Part shown: piece by piece, positions 1 to 7,340 of the stretch
How positions within the stretch are numbered: position 1 is the first letter of the stretch
How the letters are laid out: every line of letters starts with the position of its first letter
From: Wagnerdoeblera sp046292685
GTDB taxonomy: Bacteria > Pseudomonadota > Alphaproteobacteria > Rhodobacterales > Rhodobacteraceae
NCBI RefSeq assembly: GCF_046292685.1
Contig: NZ_JBKBQM010000050.1
Location: 1-21,260, forward strand
Reading direction: 5' to 3'
DNA: 21,260 nt
Notes under the pieces: generated by a model
Told to the model about the DNA's origin: nothing
Databases searched by the model: none
What the model saw: the letters and a program-made list of their open reading frames with translations, nothing else
Translations under genes and position numbers: made by a program

Positions 1-504
1 GCGCATCGACAGGCGCATGCTGGCGGCCACCGTTGCCTCGTCGGCCGGCAAGGCCGGGCATTCGTCGAAGCACATCACGATGTCCGACCCCAGCAGCCGC
101 TGGATTTCCATGCTGCGCTCGGGCGTCAGCTCGTGGCGGCTGCCGTCGATATGGCTGCGGAAGGTCACGCCCTTTTCCGTCAGCTTGCGCAAGTCCGACA
201 GGCTCATCACCTGGAACCCGCCCGAATCGGTCAGGATCGGCCGGTTCCAGTGCATGAAGCGGTGCAGCCCCCCCAGCCGCGCCACCCGTTCCGCCCCCGG
301 GCGCAGCATCAGGTGATAGGTGTTGCCCAGCAGGATGTCGGCCCCGGTGGCGCGCACGCTGTCGGGCAGCATCGCCTTGACGGTGCCGGCGGTGCCCACC
401 GGCATGAAGGCCGGGGTGCGGATATCGCCTCGCGGGGTCGAGATCACGCCCGCGCGCGCCGCCCCGTCGGTTGCGTGAACGTGAAATGACACTCCTGCGC
501 TCAT
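1..504 (-). CDS. tgt: Queuine/preQ1 tRNA-guanine transglycosylase, N-terminal part
   Basis: This enzyme swaps guanine 34 of GUN-anticodon tRNAs (Asp, Asn, His, Tyr) for the queuosine precursor preQ1. The first 168 residues are present and the frame is open to the left edge, so the C-terminal half, including the zinc site, lies outside. Family motifs are clear: MPVGTAGTVKAM near residues 34-45, GNTYHLMLRPG near 60-70, TDSGGFQVMSL at 92-102 with D93 as the known active-site Asp, and CFDECP near 145-150 containing the second conserved Asp (D147). The start at 504 gives the normal N-terminus (MSAGVSFHVHATDG), with AAGGA just upstream. It is divergent from the sufT-like gene across 135 bp. Identity is secure from the motifs; only the exact start is uncertain. 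Confidence 0.96.
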   Translation of the reverse strand, partial: MSAGVSFHVHATDGAARAGVISTPRGDIRTPAFMPVGTAGTVKAMLPDSVRATGADILLGNTYHLMLRPGAERVARLGGLHRFMHWNRPILTDSGGFQVMSLSDLRKLTEKGVTFRSHIDGSRHELTPERSMEIQRLLGSDIVMCFDECPALPADEATVAASMRLSMR

Positions 505-583
505 TCCTTGCGGCCTTTCCAGCTTCTGCGCCTTACCTCTGCCCCAGCCGGCGCGGCGTGCCAAGCGGCTTTGCCCCCGGCAC

Positions 584-611
584 TGGACGCTGCGGCGATT
601 TTCCCTATATC
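584..611 (+). promoter_or_regulatory. Candidate sigma-70 promoter for the sufT-sufA run
   Basis: In the divergent 505-639 gap, TGGACG (584-589) and TATATC (606-611) are separated by 16 bp. Each hexamer matches four of six consensus positions. It sits 28 bp before the sufT-like ATG. This is the only AT-containing patch in the gap. It is inferred from pattern alone. Confidence 0.35.
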
Positions 612-639
612 TTCGGTCGGGAAATGAAACGGAACCGCC

Positions 640-1005
640 ATGACCACCCAACCTGCCGACCCGATGGAAGGCGCCCCGCTGATCCGCCCCTCCACCACCG
701 ACCATCCGCTGTATGAGTCGGTGGTCGAGGCGTGCCGCACCGTGTTCGACCCGGAAATCCCGGTGAACATCTTTGACCTCGGGCTGGTCTACACCATCGA
801 CATCAGCCCGCAGAACGAAGTCGGCATCGTGATGACGCTGACGGCCCCGGGCTGCCCGGTGGCCGGCGAAATGCCCGGCTGGGTGCAGGATGCGGTGAAC
901 TCGGTCGCCGGGGTGCAGAATGTCGAGGTGCAGATGACCTTCGACCCGCCCTGGGGCATGGACATGATGTCCGACGAGGCGCGGCTCGAACTCGGGTTCA
1001 TGTAA
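640..1005 (+). CDS. sufT: SufT-like Fe-S assembly factor (MIP18/DUF59 family)
   Basis: A 121-residue protein of the MIP18/DUF59 family, whose bacterial members (SufT, PaaD-like) help mature or transfer Fe-S clusters in the cytoplasm. Visible marks are the DPEIPVNIFDLGLVY block at residues 37-51 and the hallmark LTAPGCPVAGE segment with the conserved Cys72, followed by the DPPW motif near the C-terminus that is usual in SufT. The first 20 residues are a Pro/Thr-rich leader also typical of SufT. It precedes sufA by 10 bp, with the SD-like AAGGAG of sufA between them, so the two are almost certainly co-transcribed. The SufBCDS scaffold and desulfurase are not in the window. Family assignment is firm; the distinction between SufT and other DUF59 proteins rests on context and length. 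Confidence 0.88.
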   Translation: MTTQPADPMEGAPLIRPSTTDHPLYESVVEACRTVFDPEIPVNIFDLGLVYTIDISPQNEVGIVMTLTAPGCPVAGEMPGWVQDAVNSVAGVQNVEVQMTFDPPWGMDMMSDEARLELGFM

Positions 1006-1015
1006 GGAGACGGCG

Positions 1016-1375
1016 ATGTTCGGCATTCCCGGCAAGCAGGCGGTGACCCTGACCCCCGCGGCGGCGCGGCAGATCGCGCGGCTCATGGCGCGCGACGGCA
1101 AGCAGGGCCTGCGCATCGGCGTGAAGAAGGGCGGCTGCGCCGGCATGGAATACACGATGGACTATGTGTCCGAGGTCAACCCGCTGGACGAGGTGGTCGA
1201 ACAGGACGGCGCCCGCGTGCTGATCGCGCCGATGGCGCAGATGTTCCTGATCGGCACGGAAATCGACTATGAAACCTCCCTGCTCGAAAGCGGCTTCCGC
1301 TTTCGCAACCCCAATGTCGCCGAAAGCTGCGGCTGCGGCGAATCGATCAAGTTCAAGGATGCGCCCGCGGCCTGA
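1016..1375 (+). CDS. sufA: A-type Fe-S cluster carrier SufA/IscA
   Basis: A 119-residue HesB/IscA family protein that carries and delivers [2Fe-2S]/[4Fe-4S] clusters to apoproteins. The three invariant cysteines are present: Cys41 in the KKGGCAGMEY motif and Cys105/Cys107 in the C-terminal SCGCGES motif. Length and spacing are normal for the family. AAGGAG lies seven bases before the ATG. It follows the SufT-like gene by 10 bp and precedes the ribokinase by 30 bp. In the related gene sets I know, SufA sits at the end of a suf operon; here the pair stands apart from any visible sufBCDS. SufA rather than IscA or ErpA is inferred from the SufT neighbour. Confidence 0.93.
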   Translation: MFGIPGKQAVTLTPAAARQIARLMARDGKQGLRIGVKKGGCAGMEYTMDYVSEVNPLDEVVEQDGARVLIAPMAQMFLIGTEIDYETSLLESGFRFRNPNVAESCGCGESIKFKDAPAA

Positions 1376-1405
1376 CCGCCCGGGCCGCAGCCGGGGGGGC
1401 CGGGC

Positions 1406-2326
<921 letters not shown>

Positions 2327-2331
2327 CGCGC

Positions 2332-2736
2332 ATGCCGAAACCGCACCTGCCCGCCCTGGCCCTGGCCTTCTGCGCGGGCCTCGCCGCCCCCGCCGCCTCG
2401 GCGCAAACCCTGACGGGCGCCGACTGGCGCGTTACCACGCTGGTGGGGGTGGACCTGCCGCCCGGCGTGCAGCCGGTGCTGAGCTTTGCCGCCCCCGACC
2501 GGGTGACGGGGCAGGCGGGGTGCAACCGGTTCTTCGGCAGCTATACGCAGGATGGCCTGAGCCTCGGCTTCGGCGCGCTCGGCGCCACGCGCATGGCCTG
2601 CGATGACGCGCGCATGGCGGTGGAACAGCGCCTGTTCGATGCGCTGTCGGCCACGCAGGGCATGGTGCTGACCCCCGGCGGCGTGCTGGAGCTTTGGGGC
2701 GAATCGGGCCTTCTCGTGCGCGCCGAACGGCCCTGA
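2332..2736 (+). CDS. Secreted META-domain (HslJ-like) protein
   Basis: A 134-residue protein with an N-terminal signal peptide: a basic start, a hydrophobic Ala/Leu stretch and a likely cleavage after AASA (about residue 24). A META/HslJ domain follows. Family marks are the LTGADWRV opening, the GQAGCNRFFGSY motif around residues 60-72 and the ATRMACDD segment near 86-93, each carrying a Cys that could form the usual pair in the periplasm. HslJ-type proteins are linked to heat induction and novobiocin resistance in enterics, but no biochemical role is established. An in-frame GTG at 2323 overlaps the ribokinase stop and would add three residues; ATG 2332 gives the cleaner signal peptide. It is probably the last gene of the sufT-sufA-rbsK run. 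Confidence 0.85.
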   Translation: MPKPHLPALALAFCAGLAAPAASAQTLTGADWRVTTLVGVDLPPGVQPVLSFAAPDRVTGQAGCNRFFGSYTQDGLSLGFGALGATRMACDDARMAVEQRLFDALSATQGMVLTPGGVLELWGESGLLVRAERP

Positions 2737-2771
2737 GCCGCGCCGGCCGCACCGAACCGCGCCCCCGCGTC

Positions 2772-2821
2772 GCGCCCGCACGCCCCGCGTCCCGCCTCCG
2801 CGCGGCGCCCGCACGCCCCGC
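2772..2821. repeat. 17-bp direct repeat pair in Pro/Cys-rich spacer
   Basis: GCGCCCGCACGCCCCGC occurs identically at 2772-2788 and 2805-2821, 33 bp apart. It lies in the C-rich, G-poor spacer between the META-domain gene and tRNA-Leu. The rest of the 2737-2876 gap is low-complexity C-rich sequence with no gene that I can support. Confidence 0.7.
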
Positions 2822-2838
2822 ACCCCGCCCCGACCCGC

Positions 2839-2868
2839 TTGCCCTTTGCACCCCGCCCGGCCTAGATG
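2839..2868 (+). promoter_or_regulatory. Candidate promoter of tRNA-Leu
   Basis: TTGCCC (2839-2844) and TAGATG (2863-2868) are 18 bp apart and end 8 bp before the tRNA. The -35 matches four of six and the -10 three of six consensus positions. Placement right before a stable RNA gene is the main support. Confidence 0.4.
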
Positions 2869-2876
2869 GGCGCCGG

Positions 2877-2962
2877 GGCCGCCTGCTGGAACGGTAGACA
2901 GACCGGACTTAAAATCCGTTGCCCGTCAGGGCGTGAGGGTTCGAGTCCCTCGGCGGCTACCA
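2877..2962 (+). tRNA. tRNA-Leu (anticodon TAA)
   Basis: A class II tRNA that folds fully. The seven-pair acceptor stem is GGCCGCC (2877-2883) with GGCGGCT (2952-2958), with a G:U closing pair. The D arm contains GGTAGA. The anticodon stem CCGGA/TCCGT has loop CTTAAAA, giving TAA at 2910-2912. A long variable arm (GCCC...GGGC) precedes the T arm GAGGG-TTCGAGT-CCCTC. Discriminator A2959 and an encoded CCA (2960-2962) complete it; A73 and the long variable arm are leucine identity features. The outermost anticodon-stem pair is a C:U mismatch. If the first base is excluded, the mature 5' end is 2878. Confidence 0.95.
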
Positions 2963-3056
2963 CCTGCTCTTGCCGATGATGCCAGCGCTTGTGGCGCGGC
3001 CGGCCTGCGCGCTATGCTGCCCCCAAGATGTGGTGGCAGCGGTGCAAAGGTTGGTC

Positions 3057-4244
3057 ATGGCGTCCGATTCCCCCGGCCCCGGCTGGCAGGCCGAACTCGA
3101 CCAGGCGCGGCGCCTGCGCGCCGAAGGCCGCTTTGCCGAAGCCGCCGCCGCCTATGGCCGCGCGGCGGCGCTGAATCCTTCGGGCAGCGCGCTGCTGTTC
3201 CAGGGGCTCAGCCTGCGCGACCTGGGCGATGTGCCGGGCGCGCTGGCGGTGCTGGAACGCTTTGTCGCCCAGCAGCCCGACAGCTTCGATGGCTGGACCA
3301 CGCTGGGCATGACCCACCGCAACGCCGGGCAGCTGGAACAGGCGCTGGGGCCCTTGCGGCGGGCGCTTGGCTTGCGCGACGATGCCCCGGTGCGCAACGT
3401 GCTGGTCACCAGCCTGTGGCGTCTGGGCCGCCTGGGCGAGGCCCGGGTCGAAGGCTGGCGCAACCTCGACCTCAAGGACCGCCAGGCCCGCGCGGCCTTC
3501 GCCGCCTCGCCCTTTGCCCGCGCGCAGCTGGCCCCCGGCGCGCGCCGCTTCGACCCGACGCAGCCGCGGCGCAACGTGATCGCGTTTTCGCTGTGGGGCG
3601 ACCGGCCGGAATACATCACCGGCGCCATCGTCAACGCCCAGATCGCGCCGCATCTCTATGTCGGCTGGACCGCACGGTTCTACTGCGACACCTCGGTGCC
3701 CGCCGATGCCCGTGCGGCGCTGGCGCAATACGGCGCCCAGGTCGTGCTGATGGACCGCCCCGAACACCAGCGCATCCGCCCGATGTGGCGCTTTCTGGCC
3801 GCCGACGACCCCGAGGTCAACGTCTTCGTCTGCCGCGATGCCGACAGCCGGCTGAACGCGCGCGAACTGCTGGCGGTGACCGACTGGCTGCGCTCGGGCA
3901 AGCGCTTTCACGTCATGCGCGACCACATCTATCACATGGAGCTGATCCTGGCCGGCATGTGGGGCGGCACCGCCGGTGTGCTGCCCGGCATGGCCGACTG
4001 GCTGGCGCAAGGGGCGGCCTATTTCGACAACCGCTTCGGCGACCAGGCCTTTCTGGCCGACATGGTCTGGCCGCTGATCCGCGACGATGTCTGCATCCAC
4101 GATGCGCCTTACCGCTTTCCCGACGGCATCGCCCGCGATTTCCCCCCGGGGTACGAGCTTCCGGGCCTGATCCATGTGGGCGGCGGGGTCAAGAAGATGC
4201 CGCACTGGTCGCGCTATTTCCGCCTGCCCGACGCCGAGCCCTGA
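3057..4244 (+). CDS. TPR protein with putative glycosyltransferase-like C-terminal domain
   Basis: A 395-residue protein. Residues about 12-135 form three to four tetratricopeptide-like helical hairpins, for example GRFAEAAAAYGRAAALNPSG and GDVPGALAVLERFVAQQP. From about 172 onward is a globular domain. It carries a beta-strand opening (NVIAFSLWGDRPEYI), a YVGWTARFYCDTSVP segment, and VFVCRDADSR with acidic D261/D263 that resembles the metal-binding DxD of GT-A glycosyltransferases. Later segments are MRDHIYHMELILAGMWGG and a DQAFL motif. I infer a sugar- or polysaccharide-related transferase; substrate and acceptor are unknown. The start at 3057 is preferred because AAAGG lies eight bases upstream and the longer reading from 2970 adds a Cys/Pro-rich leader with no domain. 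There is no signal peptide or membrane helix. The amidase follows by 19 bp, possibly in one operon. Confidence 0.75.
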   Translation: MASDSPGPGWQAELDQARRLRAEGRFAEAAAAYGRAAALNPSGSALLFQGLSLRDLGDVPGALAVLERFVAQQPDSFDGWTTLGMTHRNAGQLEQALGPLRRALGLRDDAPVRNVLVTSLWRLGRLGEARVEGWRNLDLKDRQARAAFAASPFARAQLAPGARRFDPTQPRRNVIAFSLWGDRPEYITGAIVNAQIAPHLYVGWTARFYCDTSVPADARAALAQYGAQVVLMDRPEHQRIRPMWRFLAADDPEVNVFVCRDADSRLNARELLAVTDWLRSGKRFHVMRDHIYHMELILAGMWGGTAGVLPGMADWLAQGAAYFDNRFGDQAFLADMVWPLIRDDVCIHDAPYRFPDGIARDFPPGYELPGLIHVGGGVKKMPHWSRYFRLPDAEP

Positions 4245-4263
4245 CCGCGAAAGGACGCCGCCG

Positions 4264-5643
4264 ATGACCGCCCCGCTCTGGTCCCTGACCGCCGCCGAGA
4301 TCGCCCGCGGCATCGCCGAGCGCCGCTTCGGCGCGCGCGAGGTGGTGGCCGCCGCCCTCGCCCGGCTCGACGCGGTGAACCCTTCGCTCAACGCCGTCGT
4401 GCAACGGATGGATGCCGAGGCGCTGGCCGCCGCCGACGCGCTGGATGCGGCGCTGGCCCGCGGCACGCCGCCCGGGGCCCTGGCCGGGGTGCCGGTGACG
4501 GTCAAGGTCAACATCGACCTGGCCGGCCAGGCCACCACCAACGGCCTGCGCCTGCAAGCCGGCCTGATCGCGGCCGAAGACAGCCCCCCGGTGGCCAACC
4601 TGCGCCGCGCCGGCGCCATTATCATCGGGCGCACCAACACCCCGGCGTTTTCGCTGCGCTGGTTCACCCGCAACAGCCTGCACGGTGCCACGCGCAACCC
4701 GCGCGATCCGGGCCTGACCCCGGGCGGGTCGTCGGGCGGGGCAGGGGCCTCGGTCGCGGCCGGCATCGGCGCGCTGGCGCATGGCACCGACATCGCGGGC
4801 TCGATCCGCTATCCGGCCTATGCCTGCGGCGTGCATGGCCTGCGCCCCACGCTGGGCCGGGTGCCCGCCTTCAACGCCACGCAAGGCGACCGGCTGATCG
4901 GCGGGCAGCTCATGGCCGTCAGCGGCCCGCTGGCCCGCTCGGTCGAGGACCTGGCGCTTGGCCTTGCCGCGCTGTCGGCCCCCGACCTGCGCGACCCCTG
5001 GTGGCAGCCCATGCCTCTGCAAGGCGCCCCGGCCCCGGCCCGCGTGGCGCTGTGCCCGGCGCCCGACGGCATGGCGGTCGCCCCGCCCGTGCGCGCCGCC
5101 TTGCAGGCCGCCGCCGACCGGCTGACGGATGCCGGCTACGAGGTGGCCGAGCTGCCCACCCCGCCCTGGGCCGAAGCGATGGAGGCGCAGCTGCGCCTGT
5201 GGATGGCCGAGTTCCACCACGCAGGCTTCGGCATCGTCGCGCGCGAAGCCGACCCCGACGCCGCCTTCGTCGCCGCCCGCATGCGCGCGCGCCTGCCCGA
5301 ACCGACGCTTGCCGCCCTGATGGACGATCTGAAGACCCGCGCCCGCCTCGTGCGGCTGTGGCGCGGGTTTCTGGCCGAATGGCCGCTGGTGCTGTGCCCG
5401 GTGTCGGGCGAACCGCCCTTTGCCGACCACCGCGATGTCGCCTCCGACGCCGATTTCGCCGCCGTGCTGGCCGCGCAGATGCCGATGATCGCGCCGCCGC
5501 TGATGGGCCTGCCGGGCATCGCCGTGGCCGGGGCGCCGGTCGGCGTGCAGCTTCTGGCCGGCCCCTGGCGCGAGGATCTGTTGCTGGCGGCCGCCCGGGT
5601 GCTGGCACCCGAACCCGTCGCCCCGGTCACCCCGGCCTTCTAG
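4264..5643 (+). CDS. Amidase-signature family hydrolase
   Basis: A 459-residue amidase-signature enzyme that hydrolyses a C-N amide bond; the substrate is not predictable from sequence. The Ser-cisSer-Lys triad is intact: K81 in VPVTVKVNID, cis-Ser156 in TPGGSSGGAG and nucleophile Ser180 in GTDIAGSIRYPA, with the normal 24-residue serine spacing. The Asp that usually follows the catalytic Lys (VKDN) is Val here. AAAGGA sits before the ATG at 4264; upstream in-frame starts lie within the preceding gene and are unlikely. No gatB or gatC is nearby and the VHGLRPTLGRVP segment differs from GatA, so it is not the tRNA amidotransferase subunit. Its stop is only 3 bp from the stop of the convergent membrane hydrolase. 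Confidence 0.9.
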   Translation: MTAPLWSLTAAEIARGIAERRFGAREVVAAALARLDAVNPSLNAVVQRMDAEALAAADALDAALARGTPPGALAGVPVTVKVNIDLAGQATTNGLRLQAGLIAAEDSPPVANLRRAGAIIIGRTNTPAFSLRWFTRNSLHGATRNPRDPGLTPGGSSGGAGASVAAGIGALAHGTDIAGSIRYPAYACGVHGLRPTLGRVPAFNATQGDRLIGGQLMAVSGPLARSVEDLALGLAALSAPDLRDPWWQPMPLQGAPAPARVALCPAPDGMAVAPPVRAALQAAADRLTDAGYEVAELPTPPWAEAMEAQLRLWMAEFHHAGFGIVAREADPDAAFVAARMRARLPEPTLAALMDDLKTRARLVRLWRGFLAEWPLVLCPVSGEPPFADHRDVASDADFAAVLAAQMPMIAPPLMGLPGIAVAGAPVGVQLLAGPWREDLLLAAARVLAPEPVAPVTPAF

Positions 5644-5646
5644 CGC

Positions 5647-7134
5647 TCAGGCCGCCACCATCGGAAAGCTCACCCCCAGCGCCCAGGCCAGAATCAGCCC
5701 CAACCCCAGCCCCCCGGCCAAGGGCGCCCCCGTGCGCCGCCCGACCCAGCCCGCGCCCGTGCCGAACAGCGCCAGAAACAGCACGATCACCGGCAGCACG
5801 ATCAGCAGGAACATCAGCCGCTCGAAATCCAGCGCCACCGCCAGCATCAGCGACCCGACCAGCGCGGCCCGCGCCAGCAGCACCCGTGCCCAGGGCGCGC
5901 GGCCGGCCTCGGTCGCCACGGCATCGGCCAGCAGCATCGGCACCGTGCCCAGCGCCAGCCCCGCAATCACCGCGACCCGGCCGGGGTGCGGCACGAAACT
6001 GGCCACGTAACGGTCCATCAACCCGCCGAACACCCCGATGCCGAACAGCGCCACCGCCGCCGCCGCCGCCAGCCCGCGCAGGCTGAAAACCCCTGCCAGA
6101 TGCCCCGCCCGCCCCAGCAGCACCAGCATCAGCGCGCCTTGCAGCGCCAGGTGCAAGGCCAGGTAATCGGCCACCAGCACCGGCAGCAGGTGCAGCTTTA
6201 CCGGCGCCAGCAGCAGCGGCACCAGAACCGCCGGGCCCAGCACCGCGGCCAGGAACAGCCGCCCGGGCACCGCCGCCGGCGCCGGGCCCGCCGGCAAGGC
6301 CCGCGCCAGCGGCCAGGCCAGCGCCGTCAGGCTCGCCAGCATCAACGCAATCCAGCCGCCCGCCAGCGCCGGCCGCGCCGCGCCCTCGCGCCCGAAGGCC
6401 AGGTTCAGCCAGTCCACCGCCGCCCGCAGCGCCGTGGCGGAATAAAGCACCCCCACATGCTCCACCCCCGGCGCCACCACCGCCCGGCGCAAGGTGCCGG
6501 CCGCCGCATCGCCCACCGTCTGCCCTTCGCCCGCTGCCGGGTCGGTCAGCGCCAGCACGCGCAAGGCCTCGGCGCGCAGGCGGGTTTCCCAGGCCCCGGA
6601 AATCATCAGCAGGTTCGGCGGGCTGCCCGCGGTGGCCGCTTGCGAAAACATCGACACCGCCACCACCGCGCCGGTGGCCTTGGTGGCCATCCCTGCGCGC
6701 ACCACGATATCCGAGGCCATCGAATGCCCCAGCCACGCCAGGCGCCCATCGGCGCGCGGGTGCGCCAGCGCCGCCGCCGCCACCTTCTGCGCATCCGCCA
6801 CCATCAGGCGCGTCGTGCCGTCGATCCGGGTCACGTCGCCGCGCATCGGGGCCGGGTTGCGGCCGTGGCCCATGCTGTCGAAGCTCGCCACCAGATAGCC
6901 CGCCCGCGCCAGCGTCAGCGCGAAAGGCTCCATCAGCTGGCGCGATCCGGCAAAGCCGTGCGCCACCACCACCACCGGCGCCGGGGCGCTGCCCTCGGGC
7001 AGATACAGCGTCACGGGCGGCCCGTCCGGCACCGCCAGCGCCGCCCGCGCCACGCTGGCGCGCAAGGTTTCCAGTTGCCAGACCGCCACCGCCAGCCCCA
7101 GCGCCGCCAGCCCCGCCACCACCCACCGCAGCAT
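5647..7134 (-). CDS. Alpha/beta hydrolase fused to a multi-helix membrane domain
   Basis: A 495-residue protein. Residues 4-20 are a membrane anchor. Residues about 40-245 are an alpha/beta-hydrolase domain with the oxyanion motif VVVAHGFAGS (H59-G60), nucleophile elbow WLGHSMASD (Ser138) and likely catalytic His226 in GVEHVGVLYS; the acid is probably D198 (LALTDPA). From about 260 to the C-terminus there are roughly eight hydrophobic helices (near 260-280, 291-311, 318-340, 353-372, 385-403, 418-436, 438-459 and 472-491). The catalytic domain would therefore be membrane-tethered on the periplasmic side if the first helix is a signal anchor. The start at 7134 opens directly with the anchor; a longer reading from 7212 adds a Gly/Ala-rich stretch. 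Function is unknown; an esterase or lipase-like enzyme is inferred. Confidence 0.78.
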   Translation of the reverse strand: MLRWVVAGLAALGLAVAVWQLETLRASVARAALAVPDGPPVTLYLPEGSAPAPVVVVAHGFAGSRQLMEPFALTLARAGYLVASFDSMGHGRNPAPMRGDVTRIDGTTRLMVADAQKVAAAALAHPRADGRLAWLGHSMASDIVVRAGMATKATGAVVAVSMFSQAATAGSPPNLLMISGAWETRLRAEALRVLALTDPAAGEGQTVGDAAAGTLRRAVVAPGVEHVGVLYSATALRAAVDWLNLAFGREGAARPALAGGWIALMLASLTALAWPLARALPAGPAPAAVPGRLFLAAVLGPAVLVPLLLAPVKLHLLPVLVADYLALHLALQGALMLVLLGRAGHLAGVFSLRGLAAAAAVALFGIGVFGGLMDRYVASFVPHPGRVAVIAGLALGTVPMLLADAVATEAGRAPWARVLLARAALVGSLMLAVALDFERLMFLLIVLPVIVLFLALFGTGAGWVGRRTGAPLAGGLGLGLILAWALGVSFPMVAA

Positions 7135-7270
7135 CCTGCCCGCCCCCCTTTGTCCGCCGCCTGCCCCGCACCCCCCGGCCCCCGCGGCCGCGGCGGGTCC
7201 GGGGCAGGGCATTCGTTAAGCCTTCGTGAATTTGCGCCGCCAAGCCCTTGATCTTGCTTGGCTCAAGCCA

Positions 7271-7340
7271 TGTCCCTCGCAGGGACACCGGGCCGGTCGG
7301 GCCGGGCCTGTCGGGCCCGGCCGGTCAGACCCGGTGTCCC
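7271..7340 (-). terminator. Overlapping alternative hairpins at rimO 3' end
   Basis: Read on the minus strand, GGGACACCGGG (7340-7330) pairs perfectly with CCCGGTGTCCC (7292-7282). Inside it GGCCGGGCC pairs with GGCCCGGCC around a five-base loop, and the rimO stop codon (7327-7325) lies between the two stems. TGTCCCT (7287-7281) can instead pair with AGGGACA (7277-7271) around a three-base loop, so the two structures exclude each other. No U-run follows, so this is not a textbook intrinsic terminator. Confidence 0.6.

Noticed and set aside
2877..2962. tRNA-Leu as an integration (att) site with an adjacent island
   Set aside because: No integrase follows, no copy of the tRNA 3' end was seen downstream, and neighbouring genes match the window in base composition.
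3012..4793. 593-codon minus-strand open frame across the TPR and amidase genes
   Set aside because: Composition is Arg/Ala/Pro/His-rich with no domain. It is the antisense shadow of two well-supported plus-strand genes in GC-rich DNA.
4264..5643. First amidase as GatA of the Glu-tRNA amidotransferase
   Set aside because: There is no gatB or gatC nearby, and the sequence after the nucleophile serine is unlike GatA.
7216..7230. CtrA-like site TTAA-N7-TGAA upstream of the membrane hydrolase gene
   Set aside because: The second half-site deviates from TTAA, and there is a single occurrence with no cell-cycle gene nearby.
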